A stretch of 64,000 bases of DNA from Runella zeae DSM 19591 (GTDB taxonomy: Bacteria > Bacteroidota > Bacteroidia > Cytophagales > Spirosomataceae). The notes under the pieces are model-generated. The model saw nothing but the letters and a program-made list of their open reading frames with translations. It made no database searches and was not told the DNA's origin. The position numbers and the translations under genes were made by a program. Location of the stretch: assembly GCF_000423565.1 (NCBI RefSeq), contig NZ_KE384037.1, positions 400,951 through 464,950 on the forward strand, given 5' to 3'. Below are positions 35,978 to 44,700 of this stretch, piece after piece. Positions within the stretch are counted from its first letter, which is position 1; each line of letters opens with the position of its first letter.

Positions 35978-36273
35978 CATACTCAGCAAATGTTTTTAAA
36001 ATGGCGATACGGGCACTTATTATACATTAATAGATGATTCAACCCAAATCTATAATCTTCATGTCTCCTTACTTTGAAATCAAGTATTACACTTATTAAA
36101 GTAAATTGACCGATTTTTATCGGTTTGAGTTCAACAATCTGAGGTTATGTGTTTCTAAATACTTCAAAATGCTTTTTCTGCTGACAATAATGGTATCCTA
36201 TCTATGTATCAATAAAACAATTAATTAATAATATATCTTCCCTAATCCTTCAGACCATCTTTATCAGCTTGTC

Positions 36274-36339
36274 TTATACTCGCCAAGGGACTTACTAGTT
36301 TCAGTTTACTGACCAGCAATATTAACAAGGCGAGTATAA
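36274..36339. repeat. Inverted repeat enclosing a small hairpin
   Basis: TTATACTCGCC (36274-36284) and GGCGAGTATAA (36329-36339) are perfect complements, and TCAGTTTACTGA (36301-36312) lies between them. The whole could fold as a stem with an internal side-hairpin. Confidence 0.55.
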
Positions 36340-36623
36340 TTAAGCATAGCTTACAACTGAACCAATAACATAAACTTGAAAATGAAACTTTTCAAAGAAA
36401 CATTTTTGGGTAACAGTGTATAGCTTGTTGTCAATGTAGGATAGAGGTTTAGCGATACAAAGTTCTCACTATCAACTATATCACACAATACTGGAAATCC
36501 AGTATTTTTAGCCTAATCTTAGCCTTTTTGAAGCAAAAAATATCATATTTACAGAAAAGTATAGGCTAACTAGGCCACAGTTAGGGCTAGTGTTACGTAA
36601 AAAAGGTTGTCTATAGACTCGCC

Positions 36624-37790
36624 TTACTTTGATTGAGCCAAAATCTGCAAGGCTGCTTCTAAGTACATTTCAGAATCTTGTTTGAAATAATTTTCTACTT
36701 TTTGGGGAGACTCTTTATGACCTAATCTTACTACTACCGCATTTTTGGAAGGAATTGCCCAAATCAACTGCCCTAATAGACCTCGCATACTGACGGTGGC
36801 GACTCCTTTATAAGACTGCATCCAAAACTGGTATCCATACGCCTGAAGAGGCCGCTGAGTCTTGGGGTCGAGAAGATAGGAAGCAGGCCGTTGTGCTTCT
36901 TTCATGTACCCTTCAGAAACAATCTGACGCCCTTTCCAATTGCCATTCCAAAGCATCAAATGCCCAAACCGAGCGAAATCCCTAGCAGTAGGGGCAAAAC
37001 AGCAAAACGCTTTTTCACGGCCTTTGGGTTTATCGAGCATCCAAACCGCATCAGTCTCGCTGCCAATCAACTGAAATATCTTTTCGGAGGCCAAATCCGC
37101 GATTTTTTTGTTATATACTTTTTCCAAAACCAAGGCCAAAATTTCAGTATCTCCGCTTCGATATTCAAATTCCTTACCCGCAGGCTTTTCGGAAGCCAAA
37201 TGCTCAATCACCCCTTCTATGTTTTCGCCATAGTATCCCAAGGCATTGTTGCTAAAAAAACCTTTGTCTCTTTCATGCCAATCAAGTCCCGTACTCATCG
37301 TCAAACAATGACGGATGGTAATTTTACTTTTTTCACCTTCCTCAAACGCCCCTAAGTACGCTTTGATAGGTTGATCCAAACTACGAATTTTGTTTTCGTT
37401 GAGAGCAATGCCCACCAACATCGAAATGATACTTTTGGCCGCCGAAAAAGACTGACTCAGACTGCTAGTATCGGTATTTTCTCCATATTTTTCATAAAGC
37501 AATTTTCCGTCTTGAAACACCAAAAAAGCCGTTGTTCGATACTTTTCTAGGGTATCCAAGAGATTTTGGCTCACCACCGCTTTATTAAAATTAGAATCTA
37601 AAGGCCAAGGCTCAGGCCGCGTAGAAGCCAACACCTGCCGCGTAGGGTGCTGCTTGTAGTCAATAATATCCACATCCCCTCTTTGAACGTAGTTTTTGAT
37701 GTGTACCAATGGCGAAGTATAAGTCAGCCCTGTACCCACAAGGAGTAGTCCTACTAGGCCAAAAAGTAAATTGCGAGATAGTCTTTTCAT
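36624..37790 (-). CDS. Serine hydrolase, beta-lactamase class C family
   Basis: Exported or membrane-anchored hydrolase of 388 residues (N-terminal helix residues 8-28). The catalytic S116-x-x-K119 is in FSAAKSIISML, the second motif appears as YRSGDTE, and MSTGLDWHERDKG is the conserved region behind the active site. Family members include esterases, peptidases and beta-lactamases; nothing points to a specific substrate. Single-gene unit, divergent from the YdjC-like gene. Confidence 0.87.
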   Translation of the reverse strand: MKRLSRNLLFGLVGLLLVGTGLTYTSPLVHIKNYVQRGDVDIIDYKQHPTRQVLASTRPEPWPLDSNFNKAVVSQNLLDTLEKYRTTAFLVFQDGKLLYEKYGENTDTSSLSQSFSAAKSIISMLVGIALNENKIRSLDQPIKAYLGAFEEGEKSKITIRHCLTMSTGLDWHERDKGFFSNNALGYYGENIEGVIEHLASEKPAGKEFEYRSGDTEILALVLEKVYNKKIADLASEKIFQLIGSETDAVWMLDKPKGREKAFCCFAPTARDFARFGHLMLWNGNWKGRQIVSEGYMKEAQRPASYLLDPKTQRPLQAYGYQFWMQSYKGVATVSMRGLLGQLIWAIPSKNAVVVRLGHKESPQKVENYFKQDSEMYLEAALQILAQSK

Positions 37791-37854
37791 AAGTCCCTCA
37801 AGTAATTAAGGATAGGCTCGTTACTTTATGAGGCAAATATAAACGCTGGATTCC

Positions 37855-38847
37855 ATGAAATATCTTTTTCTATTTGTATTCTGTTTGCTAGGGAGCATCG
37901 GCAGCATGGCTCAAGAAACTTATGCCGAAAAATTGGGCTACCCCAAAGGCAAAAAAGTGATTATCTTCCACATCGACGACGCGGGCATGTCGTATGAGGC
38001 CAATCAAGGTACGATCCTTGCCATGGAAAAAGGCGTGGCCAATTCGGCCAGTGTGATGATGCCATGTGGGTGGGTACCTGCCTACATGAAATACCTCCAA
38101 CAACACCCCACTACCGACGCCGGCGTACATCTCACCCTTACTTCCGAATGGAAAGGTTATCGTTGGTTCCCACTATCGGGGCGCGACAAAGTGCCTGGCT
38201 TACACGACAAAGAGGGCGCCATGTGGTCAAATGTAGCAAGTGTGGTCAAAAATGCCTCCGCCGACGAAGTAGAAACCGAAATCAGGGCACAAATAGCCCG
38301 TTTTCGGCAGTTTGGGGTTGAGCCTTCACACATCGATTCACACATGGGAACGCTGTTTGGGTCGCCTGCTTTTACGGAGCGTTATGTGAAAGTGGGTATT
38401 CAAGAAAAAATCCCCGTGATGTTTCCTGCGGGTCATGCTACGCTTATCTCCAAAGAGCGCAACAGCCCACCTCAAGAAATACAACAGTTTCAGCAAATCG
38501 GCAAAATGCTTTGGAACGCGGGCTTGCCAGTGCTCGACGATTTGTTTGCTGATACTTATGGTTGGAAACTCGCCGCTAACGTGCCTAATACGGAGGAAAA
38601 TTTACGTAAAATGAAAACCGAAAAATACATTGAACTCTTGAAAGAAGCCAAGCCGGGTATTACGATGGTAATCATGCACTGCGCTGCTCCCAGCGACAAC
38701 TTCAAAGAAATCACCGATTCTTGGCCTACCCGTTACGGTGATTTTTGGGCGATGTTAGACCCTGCCTTAAAAACTTTTATCGAAAAAGAAGGCATCATTC
38801 TTACCACTTGGCGCGAAATGCGAGAGCGTAGAGCTAAAGTAAAATAA
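37855..38847 (+). CDS. Secreted YdjC/ChbG-type carbohydrate deacetylase
   Basis: Polysaccharide deacetylase-like enzyme of 330 residues with a signal peptide (MKYLFLFVFCLLGSIGSMA). The metal-binding motif is HIDDAGMS, the family block VANSASVMMPCGW follows, and VHLTLTSEW and HIDSHMGTLFG supply the remaining His ligands. ChbG-type proteins remove acetyl groups from diacetylchitobiose; the exact glycan here is unknown. Start ATG at 37855, divergent from the serine hydrolase. Confidence 0.87.
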   Translation: MKYLFLFVFCLLGSIGSMAQETYAEKLGYPKGKKVIIFHIDDAGMSYEANQGTILAMEKGVANSASVMMPCGWVPAYMKYLQQHPTTDAGVHLTLTSEWKGYRWFPLSGRDKVPGLHDKEGAMWSNVASVVKNASADEVETEIRAQIARFRQFGVEPSHIDSHMGTLFGSPAFTERYVKVGIQEKIPVMFPAGHATLISKERNSPPQEIQQFQQIGKMLWNAGLPVLDDLFADTYGWKLAANVPNTEENLRKMKTEKYIELLKEAKPGITMVIMHCAAPSDNFKEITDSWPTRYGDFWAMLDPALKTFIEKEGIILTTWREMRERRAKVK

Positions 38848-38867
38848 GATTTCCTAAGTATTTTTTT

Positions 38868-38939
38868 CAAAACCACAGAGGTGCACAGATACAACAAGGT
38901 TCTATTTCCTTGGTATGTATTCTGCCTTCTGTGGTTTTG
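38868..38939. repeat. REP-like palindromic element, CCACAGAG type
   Basis: CAAAACCACAGA (38868-38879) and TCTGTGGTTTTG (38928-38939) are perfect inverted arms; an inner CAAGG/CCTTG stem completes the fold. It lies just after the YdjC-like gene and may double as its terminator. Confidence 0.6.
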
Positions 38940-39132
38940 TTTTGGTAGTATAAATGGGATTCAACAAACGTTATTCTATATTTTTAGATAAAAGTCACCC
39001 ATTCTCAGAAATTTCATGAGCAATTTTCTAATATTCATCTGCCTGTACTGCCTTTAATCCCAAAAAAGATAGTTTAAGTATGGTTTTTTTTATTTTCGCA
39101 AAAACCTTCAAAACCTACAAACTAATTTTTAC

Positions 39133-40014
39133 ATGCAGCTAACGATTACCAATCTTTCGAAAACGTATTCCAATGGCGTACAAGCTCTTAAAGACGTTAC
39201 GCTCACGATTCCTCAAGGAATGTTTGGACTTTTAGGCCCCAACGGTGCGGGGAAAAGCTCCTTAATGCGCACCATTGCTACCCTTCAAGAGGCTGACAGT
39301 GGCAGTATTGCGCTCGATGACTTGGATGTTTTACGCCAAAAGGAAGAGGTACGTAAAATTCTAGGATACTTGCCTCAAGAATTTGGGGTATATCCGCGTG
39401 TGAGTGCCGAAACCATGCTTGACCACATCGCCGACCTAAAAGGAATTTCGAATCGTGGTGAGCGTAAAGACATCGTTACGGCTCTTTTACAAAAAGTAAA
39501 CCTCTACGAAGCCCGTAAGAAAAACTTGGGGACGTATTCGGGAGGGATGAAACAACGCTTTGGTATTGCACAGGCGCTTATTGGCAATCCCAAACTCATC
39601 ATTGTCGATGAACCTACGGCGGGCTTAGACCCTGCCGAACGCAACCGATTTCACAACTTGCTGTCCGAAATTGGCGAAAACACGATTGTGATTCTTTCAA
39701 CGCACATTGTGGAAGATGTTACCAACCTTTGCTCTCACATGGCTATCATCTGTTTGGGCGAAGTAGTGTCCAAAGGGAATCCAAACGAGTTGGTAAAAAG
39801 CCTTGAAGGGAAGGTATTTAAGAAAAGTATTGAGAAACACGAGCTGAACGACTATCGCGAAAACTACCAAGTGATTTCGACTTCCCTGAAAATGGGTAAA
39901 ACACAAATTAGGGTCATCGCCGACGAGCCACTCGAAGGTTTTGAAGCGGCTACGCCTGATTTAGAAGATGTGTATTTCTCAGAAATCACAGTTCGACAAG
40001 GGCTGGCGGTGTAG
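39133..40014 (+). CDS. ABC transporter ATP-binding protein
   Basis: Cytoplasmic ATPase of 293 residues that should power the permease encoded from 40974. Walker A is LLGPNGAGKSS (about 34-43), the signature motif is YSGGMKQRFGIAQALIG, Walker B is LIIVDEPTAGLDP and the H-loop is STHIVEDV. The ~75-residue C-terminal extension matches those of ABC-2 type exporters. In most related genomes ATPase and permease would be adjacent; here a GIY-YIG gene and repeat arrays lie between them. Confidence 0.92.
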   Translation: MQLTITNLSKTYSNGVQALKDVTLTIPQGMFGLLGPNGAGKSSLMRTIATLQEADSGSIALDDLDVLRQKEEVRKILGYLPQEFGVYPRVSAETMLDHIADLKGISNRGERKDIVTALLQKVNLYEARKKNLGTYSGGMKQRFGIAQALIGNPKLIIVDEPTAGLDPAERNRFHNLLSEIGENTIVILSTHIVEDVTNLCSHMAIICLGEVVSKGNPNELVKSLEGKVFKKSIEKHELNDYRENYQVISTSLKMGKTQIRVIADEPLEGFEAATPDLEDVYFSEITVRQGLAV

Positions 40015-40017
40015 TTT

Positions 40018-40262
40018 TTTTTGTCATTCCGACGAAGACCTTTTGTCATTCCGACGGAGGCCCTTTTGTCATTCCGACGGAGGCCCTTTTGTCATTCCGA
40101 CGGAGGAGGAATCTAAAGCGTCGAATGCTCATTGGAAGGATGTAGACCCCTCCTATCGTCGGGGTGACAAATGGTTTCTTTTGTGCCCCCCGACATTTGC
40201 CTTGTGACCCCGAACATTTTCTTTGTCATTCCGACGGAGGAGGAATCTAAATCCATGTCACC
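40018..40262. repeat. Left repeat array (core TTTGTCATTCCGACG)
   Basis: Three head-to-tail 23-bp units (40018-40086) lead into an 84-bp imperfect palindrome (40088-40171), then two degenerate 21-bp units (40175-40216) and a half palindrome (40222-40262) that stops 20 bp before the GIY-YIG start. All share the core TTTGTCAYYCCGACG. Confidence 0.85.
40088..40171. repeat. 84-bp palindromic element A
   Basis: Starts TTTGTCATTCCGACGG and ends CGTCGGGGTGACAAA, about 27-bp imperfect inverted arms around a 29-bp centre beginning AAAGCGTCGAATGCTCATTG. Element B1 (40606-40688) is nearly identical, including the centre. Confidence 0.85.
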
Positions 40263-40281
40263 TTTTTGCTCTTTATAAATC

Positions 40282-40578
40282 ATGAAAGATCACTCGTATT
40301 ATGTCTACATTTTAACAAACTATAGTAAGACGGTTCTTTATGTTGGCGTTACAAATAATTTGGTGCGACGATTAGATGAGCATAAGCAGGGTTTAAGCGG
40401 ATTTACGGCTAAGTACAATTGCTTTTATCTTCTTTACTGGGAGCATCACAAATACGTTTACAACGCTATCGAACGTGAGAAGGAAATAAAAGGTTGGCGG
40501 AGGTCAAAGAAAGAAACACTTATCAATGAGTTTAATCCTGAATGGAAATTCTTAAACGATGAAATTCAAGACCAATGA
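40282..40578 (+). CDS. Small GIY-YIG domain nuclease
   Basis: A 98-residue single-domain protein of the UPF0213/YhbQ-like GIY-YIG group. The motif reads SYYVYILTN with YVGVTNNLVRRLDEHKQG (Y20-V-G22, R29, H34), followed by AIEREKEIKGWRRSKKETLI, in which E64 or E67 would bind metal, and an Asn-containing NEFNPEW tail. The fold cuts DNA in UvrC, homing endonucleases and some mobile elements. The gene is flanked on both sides by arrays of the same repeat, with only 20 bp from the upstream half palindrome and about 5 bp to the next copy, which suggests a functional link to those repeats. The biological role is inferred. Confidence 0.9.
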   Translation: MKDHSYYVYILTNYSKTVLYVGVTNNLVRRLDEHKQGLSGFTAKYNCFYLLYWEHHKYVYNAIEREKEIKGWRRSKKETLINEFNPEWKFLNDEIQDQ

Positions 40579-40582
40579 AACC

Positions 40583-40920
40583 CTTTGTCATTCCGACGGA
40601 GCCCTTTTGTCATTCCGACGGAGGAGGAATCTAAAGCGTCGAATGCTCATTGGAAGGATGTAGACCCCTCCTTCGTCGGGGTGACAAAGAAAATGGCGGG
40701 GGTGACAAAGAAAATGTCGGGCTGACAAAAGAGCAAGTCAGGTCACAAAGGAGTTTTCTGTCATTCCGACGGAGGAGGAATCTAAAGCGTCGAATAGTAC
40801 GCGGTGTGGTAGACCCCTCCTTCGTCGGGGTGACAAAAAAAATGGCCGGGGTGACAAAGAAAATATCGGGGGTGACAAAGAAAATGTCGGGCTGACAAAA
40901 GAGCAAGTCAGGTCACAAAG
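40583..40920. repeat. Right repeat array with palindromes B1 and B2
   Basis: A half-unit (40583-40604), palindrome B1 (40606-40688), tandem ~21-bp units, palindrome B2 (40757-40837) and more tandem units. A 50-bp block is exactly duplicated (40701-40750 and 40871-40920), 170 bp apart. The tandem units read in the opposite orientation to those on the left of the GIY-YIG gene. Confidence 0.85.
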
Positions 40921-40936
40921 AAAAAATATCAAAGAG

Positions 40937-40944
40937 TAGATTTG
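40937..40944 (+). promoter_or_regulatory. Putative -7 box of the permease/aminopeptidase gene
   Basis: TAGATTTG matches TAnnTTTG, 29 bp before the ATG at 40974 and just outside the repeat array. It could give the permease its own promoter now that it is separated from the ATPase gene. Confidence 0.45.
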
Positions 40945-40973
40945 TCCAAAAACAGTCAAACACAGCTAAATTT

Positions 40974-43900
40974 ATGTTTTCAACCATACTTTCTTTTGAA
41001 TTAAAATACCGCTTTAAGCGACCCGCAACTTGGGGCTATTGGGCGGTGATGTTTCTATTTTCGTTGGTACTGGCACTGTTTGGGTCGGTAAGCATCAGCG
41101 GTGGTTCGTCCGAAAAAGTATTCATCAACGGCCCTGCTATAGCGGGAGTTTTCATTGCCGTGATGAGTGTATTCGGAATCATGTTAGCTACGGCGGTGAT
41201 GGGCGTGCCTGTCTATCGCGATATTGAGCACAAAACTCAAAATTATTATTTCAGCTATCCTATTTCAGAAAAAGGCTACCTCATGGGCCGTTTTGTGGGT
41301 TCATTCCTGACACTTTTGTTCATTGGTTCAGGAATGATAATCGGGCACTTGTTTGGCTGTTTGATTGGGCAGCTATTCGAGGTTGGCGATAATGCCGAGC
41401 GCATTGGCCCTTACAACCTGCTCAATTACCTTTGGCCTTACCTAGTGGTAGGTGTTCCTAATTTATTCTTTGCAGGAAGCCTCTTTTTTAGCTTAGTAGC
41501 CTTGACTAAACGCGTATTTGTCACTTATGCGGGCGGGGTAGTTTTGCTCGTGACCTACTTAGTGGCAACTTCGCTAATGGCGGATTTGGACAATAAAGCA
41601 CTTGCTGCTATTCTTGACCCTTTTGCGTTAGGAGCGCTCGATGATTTGACGCGTTATTGGACAGTTACCGAACAAAATACCCGTTTTTTTCCACTGGAAG
41701 GTAATTTCCTTTGGAACCGCTTATTATGGATAGGGGTAGGTCTTGCACCGCTGTTGTATCTGCTGTTCCGTTTTGATTTTCAACGATTCATTGCACCAAA
41801 AGCGCAAAAAATCGCCAAAAAGAAGAGCGAAACAATGCCCAATCCACGCTCCTTGGCGGACTTGCCGGTGGCCGAAAAAGCCTACACTACGGGTCGTTAT
41901 TTGAGACAAATGCTCAGCATGGCCAAAGTAGAGTTTCGGAATATCGTTCGCGACCCCTTCTTTATCGCCATCTTATTAGCAGCGGCGTTGTTTTTGTTTT
42001 TAGATAACCAGTATGCAGGAATGATGTTTGGAACAGACTCGTTACCTACTACTTACCTCATGCTGGAGTCCAAAGATAGTACGTTTTATTTTGTGGTAAT
42101 TATCCTCATTATTTTCATTACGGGGGAAGTGGTTCACCGCGACCGAACGGTCAATTTTCACCTCATTGGCGATGCCTTGCCTTTGCCAAACTGGCTGGTG
42201 TACGGCTCTAAGTTTTTGGCCATGATTGGGGTGATGCTGTTTATTCCTGTGGTGGGGATTTTGTGTGGTATTACGTGGCAAACCATCAAAGGGTATTTTG
42301 ATTATAATTTGCCCTTGTACTTGCAAGGCTACGTAGTGCCTATTTTGCAGTGGACGTTCCTGACCATGATTACGTTTTTGATTCATACCTTGGTCAACAA
42401 CAAAATGACAGGGCACGTGGTTAATATCGCTTTTTGGGCGGTATTGTACGGCACGCGGGCTTTTTCGGAATACAAATATATGTTGCTGTATTTCAATGCC
42501 GTCCCAACTTCGACCTATTCAGACATGAACGGGTTTGGGTTTACCCAAAACACCATGTGGTATTTGTTGTGCTGGGGTGGATTAGCTTCGGTCTTTTTGG
42601 TGATTGGAAACCTGTTTTGGTCACGAGGCACGGAAACCAATTTCAAAAACCGTTGGCGCTTGGCCATGCAACGCTTTACGCCTGCTACGGGGGCATTACT
42701 TTCGATTTTTACCCTTGTTTGGTTAGGTTCAGCAGGCTTTATTTATTACAACCAAAGTGTGCTAAACAAATACCGTACCGCCGAAGAAGGCCGCAAACAG
42801 AGCGCAGAGTACGAAGAAAAATACCGCAAATATTACCTTAAAGCACAACCAAAGGTAACATCGGTGAAAGTTGAGGTAGATTTATTCACCAAAAAACGAA
42901 TGGTGGACGCCCGTGGCCGATTTGTGATAAAAAACAAACACAATCGTCCGTTGGACTCGCTGATTTTGAACGTGGGAAGTGGTTTTCCTCATTATCGAAT
43001 GAGTCTAAAAATCGACGGTGTTGAGCCTAAAAAATTGTTGAACGATACTATTCAACGGTTTTATATCTACCAATTACCCAAAAAGTTGATGCCCAATGAC
43101 TCAGCGGTACTAGAAGTGGTTTCGCACGGGGAATTTAGGGGCTTCCGCAACGGTGGTGAAGAGCAGTTTACCATTACCGACAACGGTACGTTTCTTAATC
43201 AAGGCGATTTATTCCCGAGCATTGGATACAGTCAGCAAGCCGAACTTTCGTCGGAGCGGTATCGGAAAAAATATAAACTTCCGATTCGGGAATTTGAAAT
43301 GCCAAACCGTACTGATTCCACGGGGTTACAGAACTTCCTGTTTACCCAAGAAGGTGACTGGATTACGTTTGAAGGTACGGTTAGTACCGAATCCGACCAA
43401 ATCGCGATTATGCCCGGCTATTTGCAAAAAGAATGGACAAAAAACGGTCGGAAGTACTTTAATTACCAACAAAATGAGTTCATGGATTTGTTTTTCAACG
43501 TAGCGTCGGCGCGTTATGCTGTCCACCGCGAAACGGTTAAAAACTCTGATGGACATGATATTAAAGTGGAGATTTTTCACCATCCTACGCACAACAAAAA
43601 CATTGCCCACTTTATGAATGGGTTGAAAGATGCGTTACGGTATTGCTCGTCCAATTTCCGCCCGTATCAGTTCCGACAGATGCGTATTTTGGAATTCCCT
43701 CGTTATCAGACCTTTGCGCAGTCGTTTCCGAATACCATTATGTACTCCGAAAACTTTGGCTTCTTGGCCGATTTTTCTGACCCTAACAAAACCGATTATG
43801 CGTACTACGTGACGGCCCACGAAGTAGCGCATCAGTGGTGGGGGCACCAAGTGATGCCGAGCTTTACGCGTGGAGCCAACAACATCGCCGAGGCATTGGC

Positions 43901-44618
43901 CGAATACAGCTCGCACATGGTGCTACACCACGCCTACGGCCGCGATGTGATGCAGGAACGCCTCAAATACGCCCTCGACCAGTATTTGCGCGGTCGTGGC
44001 ACGGAAAACAAAGGCGAACAGCCGCTCATGGACAACGAAAACGGGGCGTACATTTGGTACGGAAAAGGGACGTTGACGTTTTATGCCTTGCAAGACATGG
44101 TGGGCGAAAAGCAACTTAACACTTGGCTGAAAGATTACGCCGAACGCACGGCCTTCCGTCAGAAAGCGCCTTTTACGACTACCGACGAATGGTACAACAG
44201 TATTTACACCCAGACTCCCGACTCGCTCAAGTATTTTGTGGAGGATTGTATCAAAAAAATCACCTTGTACGAAAACAAGGTGACGGCCGTAGAAGCAACA
44301 CCGCTGAAAGGCGACCAATACAAAATAAAGCTAACCGTAGAAACCAAAAAGCTGTATTTTGACAAAACGGGCAAGGAAATTGCGCAGGGAAAAACACCGA
44401 ACTACATCGACATTGGGGTATTTACGGAGGAGTCTAAAAACAAGCTAGGCATGAAGCAAAAAGTGCCACTTTACCTCCAAAAACACAAACTCAGTCCAGG
44501 CAAACACACGATTGAGTTAGTGGTAAAAGGCAAGCCCGTCAAAGGCGGCATCGATCCTTATAACAAACTCATCGACCGCATTTCGGATGATAATGTGATG
44601 AAAGTGGAGATGCTGTAG
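40974..44618 (+). CDS. ABC-2 type permease fused to an M1 family aminopeptidase
   Basis: A 1214-residue two-part membrane protein. The first ~600 residues contain about 12 hydrophobic segments arranged as two permease halves (around 15-260 and 320-590). After residue ~610 comes an extracytoplasmic M1 metallopeptidase with zinc motif HEVAHQWWGHQ (H949, E950, H953) and a downstream Glu in NIAEALAEYSS; MYSENFGF takes the place of the usual GAMEN exopeptidase motif. The ATPase at 39133-40014 is the likely partner. Such fusions are known in Bacteroidota; the cargo and the peptidase substrate are not known. Confidence 0.9.
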   Translation: MFSTILSFELKYRFKRPATWGYWAVMFLFSLVLALFGSVSISGGSSEKVFINGPAIAGVFIAVMSVFGIMLATAVMGVPVYRDIEHKTQNYYFSYPISEKGYLMGRFVGSFLTLLFIGSGMIIGHLFGCLIGQLFEVGDNAERIGPYNLLNYLWPYLVVGVPNLFFAGSLFFSLVALTKRVFVTYAGGVVLLVTYLVATSLMADLDNKALAAILDPFALGALDDLTRYWTVTEQNTRFFPLEGNFLWNRLLWIGVGLAPLLYLLFRFDFQRFIAPKAQKIAKKKSETMPNPRSLADLPVAEKAYTTGRYLRQMLSMAKVEFRNIVRDPFFIAILLAAALFLFLDNQYAGMMFGTDSLPTTYLMLESKDSTFYFVVIILIIFITGEVVHRDRTVNFHLIGDALPLPNWLVYGSKFLAMIGVMLFIPVVGILCGITWQTIKGYFDYNLPLYLQGYVVPILQWTFLTMITFLIHTLVNNKMTGHVVNIAFWAVLYGTRAFSEYKYMLLYFNAVPTSTYSDMNGFGFTQNTMWYLLCWGGLASVFLVIGNLFWSRGTETNFKNRWRLAMQRFTPATGALLSIFTLVWLGSAGFIYYNQSVLNKYRTAEEGRKQSAEYEEKYRKYYLKAQPKVTSVKVEVDLFTKKRMVDARGRFVIKNKHNRPLDSLILNVGSGFPHYRMSLKIDGVEPKKLLNDTIQRFYIYQLPKKLMPNDSAVLEVVSHGEFRGFRNGGEEQFTITDNGTFLNQGDLFPSIGYSQQAELSSERYRKKYKLPIREFEMPNRTDSTGLQNFLFTQEGDWITFEGTVSTESDQIAIMPGYLQKEWTKNGRKYFNYQQNEFMDLFFNVASARYAVHRETVKNSDGHDIKVEIFHHPTHNKNIAHFMNGLKDALRYCSSNFRPYQFRQMRILEFPRYQTFAQSFPNTIMYSENFGFLADFSDPNKTDYAYYVTAHEVAHQWWGHQVMPSFTRGANNIAEALAEYSSHMVLHHAYGRDVMQERLKYALDQYLRGRGTENKGEQPLMDNENGAYIWYGKGTLTFYALQDMVGEKQLNTWLKDYAERTAFRQKAPFTTTDEWYNSIYTQTPDSLKYFVEDCIKKITLYENKVTAVEATPLKGDQYKIKLTVETKKLYFDKTGKEIAQGKTPNYIDIGVFTEESKNKLGMKQKVPLYLQKHKLSPGKHTIELVVKGKPVKGGIDPYNKLIDRISDDNVMKVEML

Positions 44619-44669
44619 AGAAATCGGTCGGCGGGGTTTAATGTTCAAGCCTTTGCCGACCATTTTGGT

Positions 44670-44677
44670 TATATTTG
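44670..44677 (+). promoter_or_regulatory. Putative -7 box of the nuclease-NTPase gene
   Basis: TATATTTG matches TAnnTTTG and lies 23 bp before the ATG at 44701, which supports that ATG over the earlier in-frame one at 44641. Confidence 0.55.
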
Positions 44678-44700
44678 TAGAGAAATGTAACTATTATCTT

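Larger units (their letters stand above)
35779..36623. other. 845-bp gene-free region with several hairpins
   Basis: No frame longer than about 60 codons and no recognised RNA gene was seen. The region holds four inverted repeats: a terminator-like hairpin at 35947-35977, a small hairpin at 36109-36124 (ACCGAT/ATCGGT), an 11-bp inverted repeat 36274-36284/36329-36339 enclosing a small TCAGT/ACTGA hairpin at 36301-36312, and a hairpin at 36487-36506 followed by TTTTA. See the finding on a possible noncoding RNA. Confidence 0.55.

Noticed and set aside
40650-40906. Open frames of 81 and 91 residues on both strands in the right repeat array
   Set aside because: They translate tandem repeats (repetitive VTKKM and SLSPP patterns) and are not genes.
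40018-40920. Possible CRISPR array from the regularly repeated TTTGTCATTCCGACG units
   Set aside because: Units are contiguous or separated by other derivatives of the same core rather than by unique spacers, and no cas genes are present.
43326-44318. Antisense frames of 93-131 residues inside the M1 peptidase domain
   Set aside because: Shadow frames of a strongly conserved peptidase; no motifs and no promoter.
44641-44700. Start of the nuclease-NTPase gene at the ATG at 44641
   Set aside because: The probable -7 box TATATTTG (44670-44677) lies downstream of it and the extra 20 residues look untranslated; 44701 is preferred.
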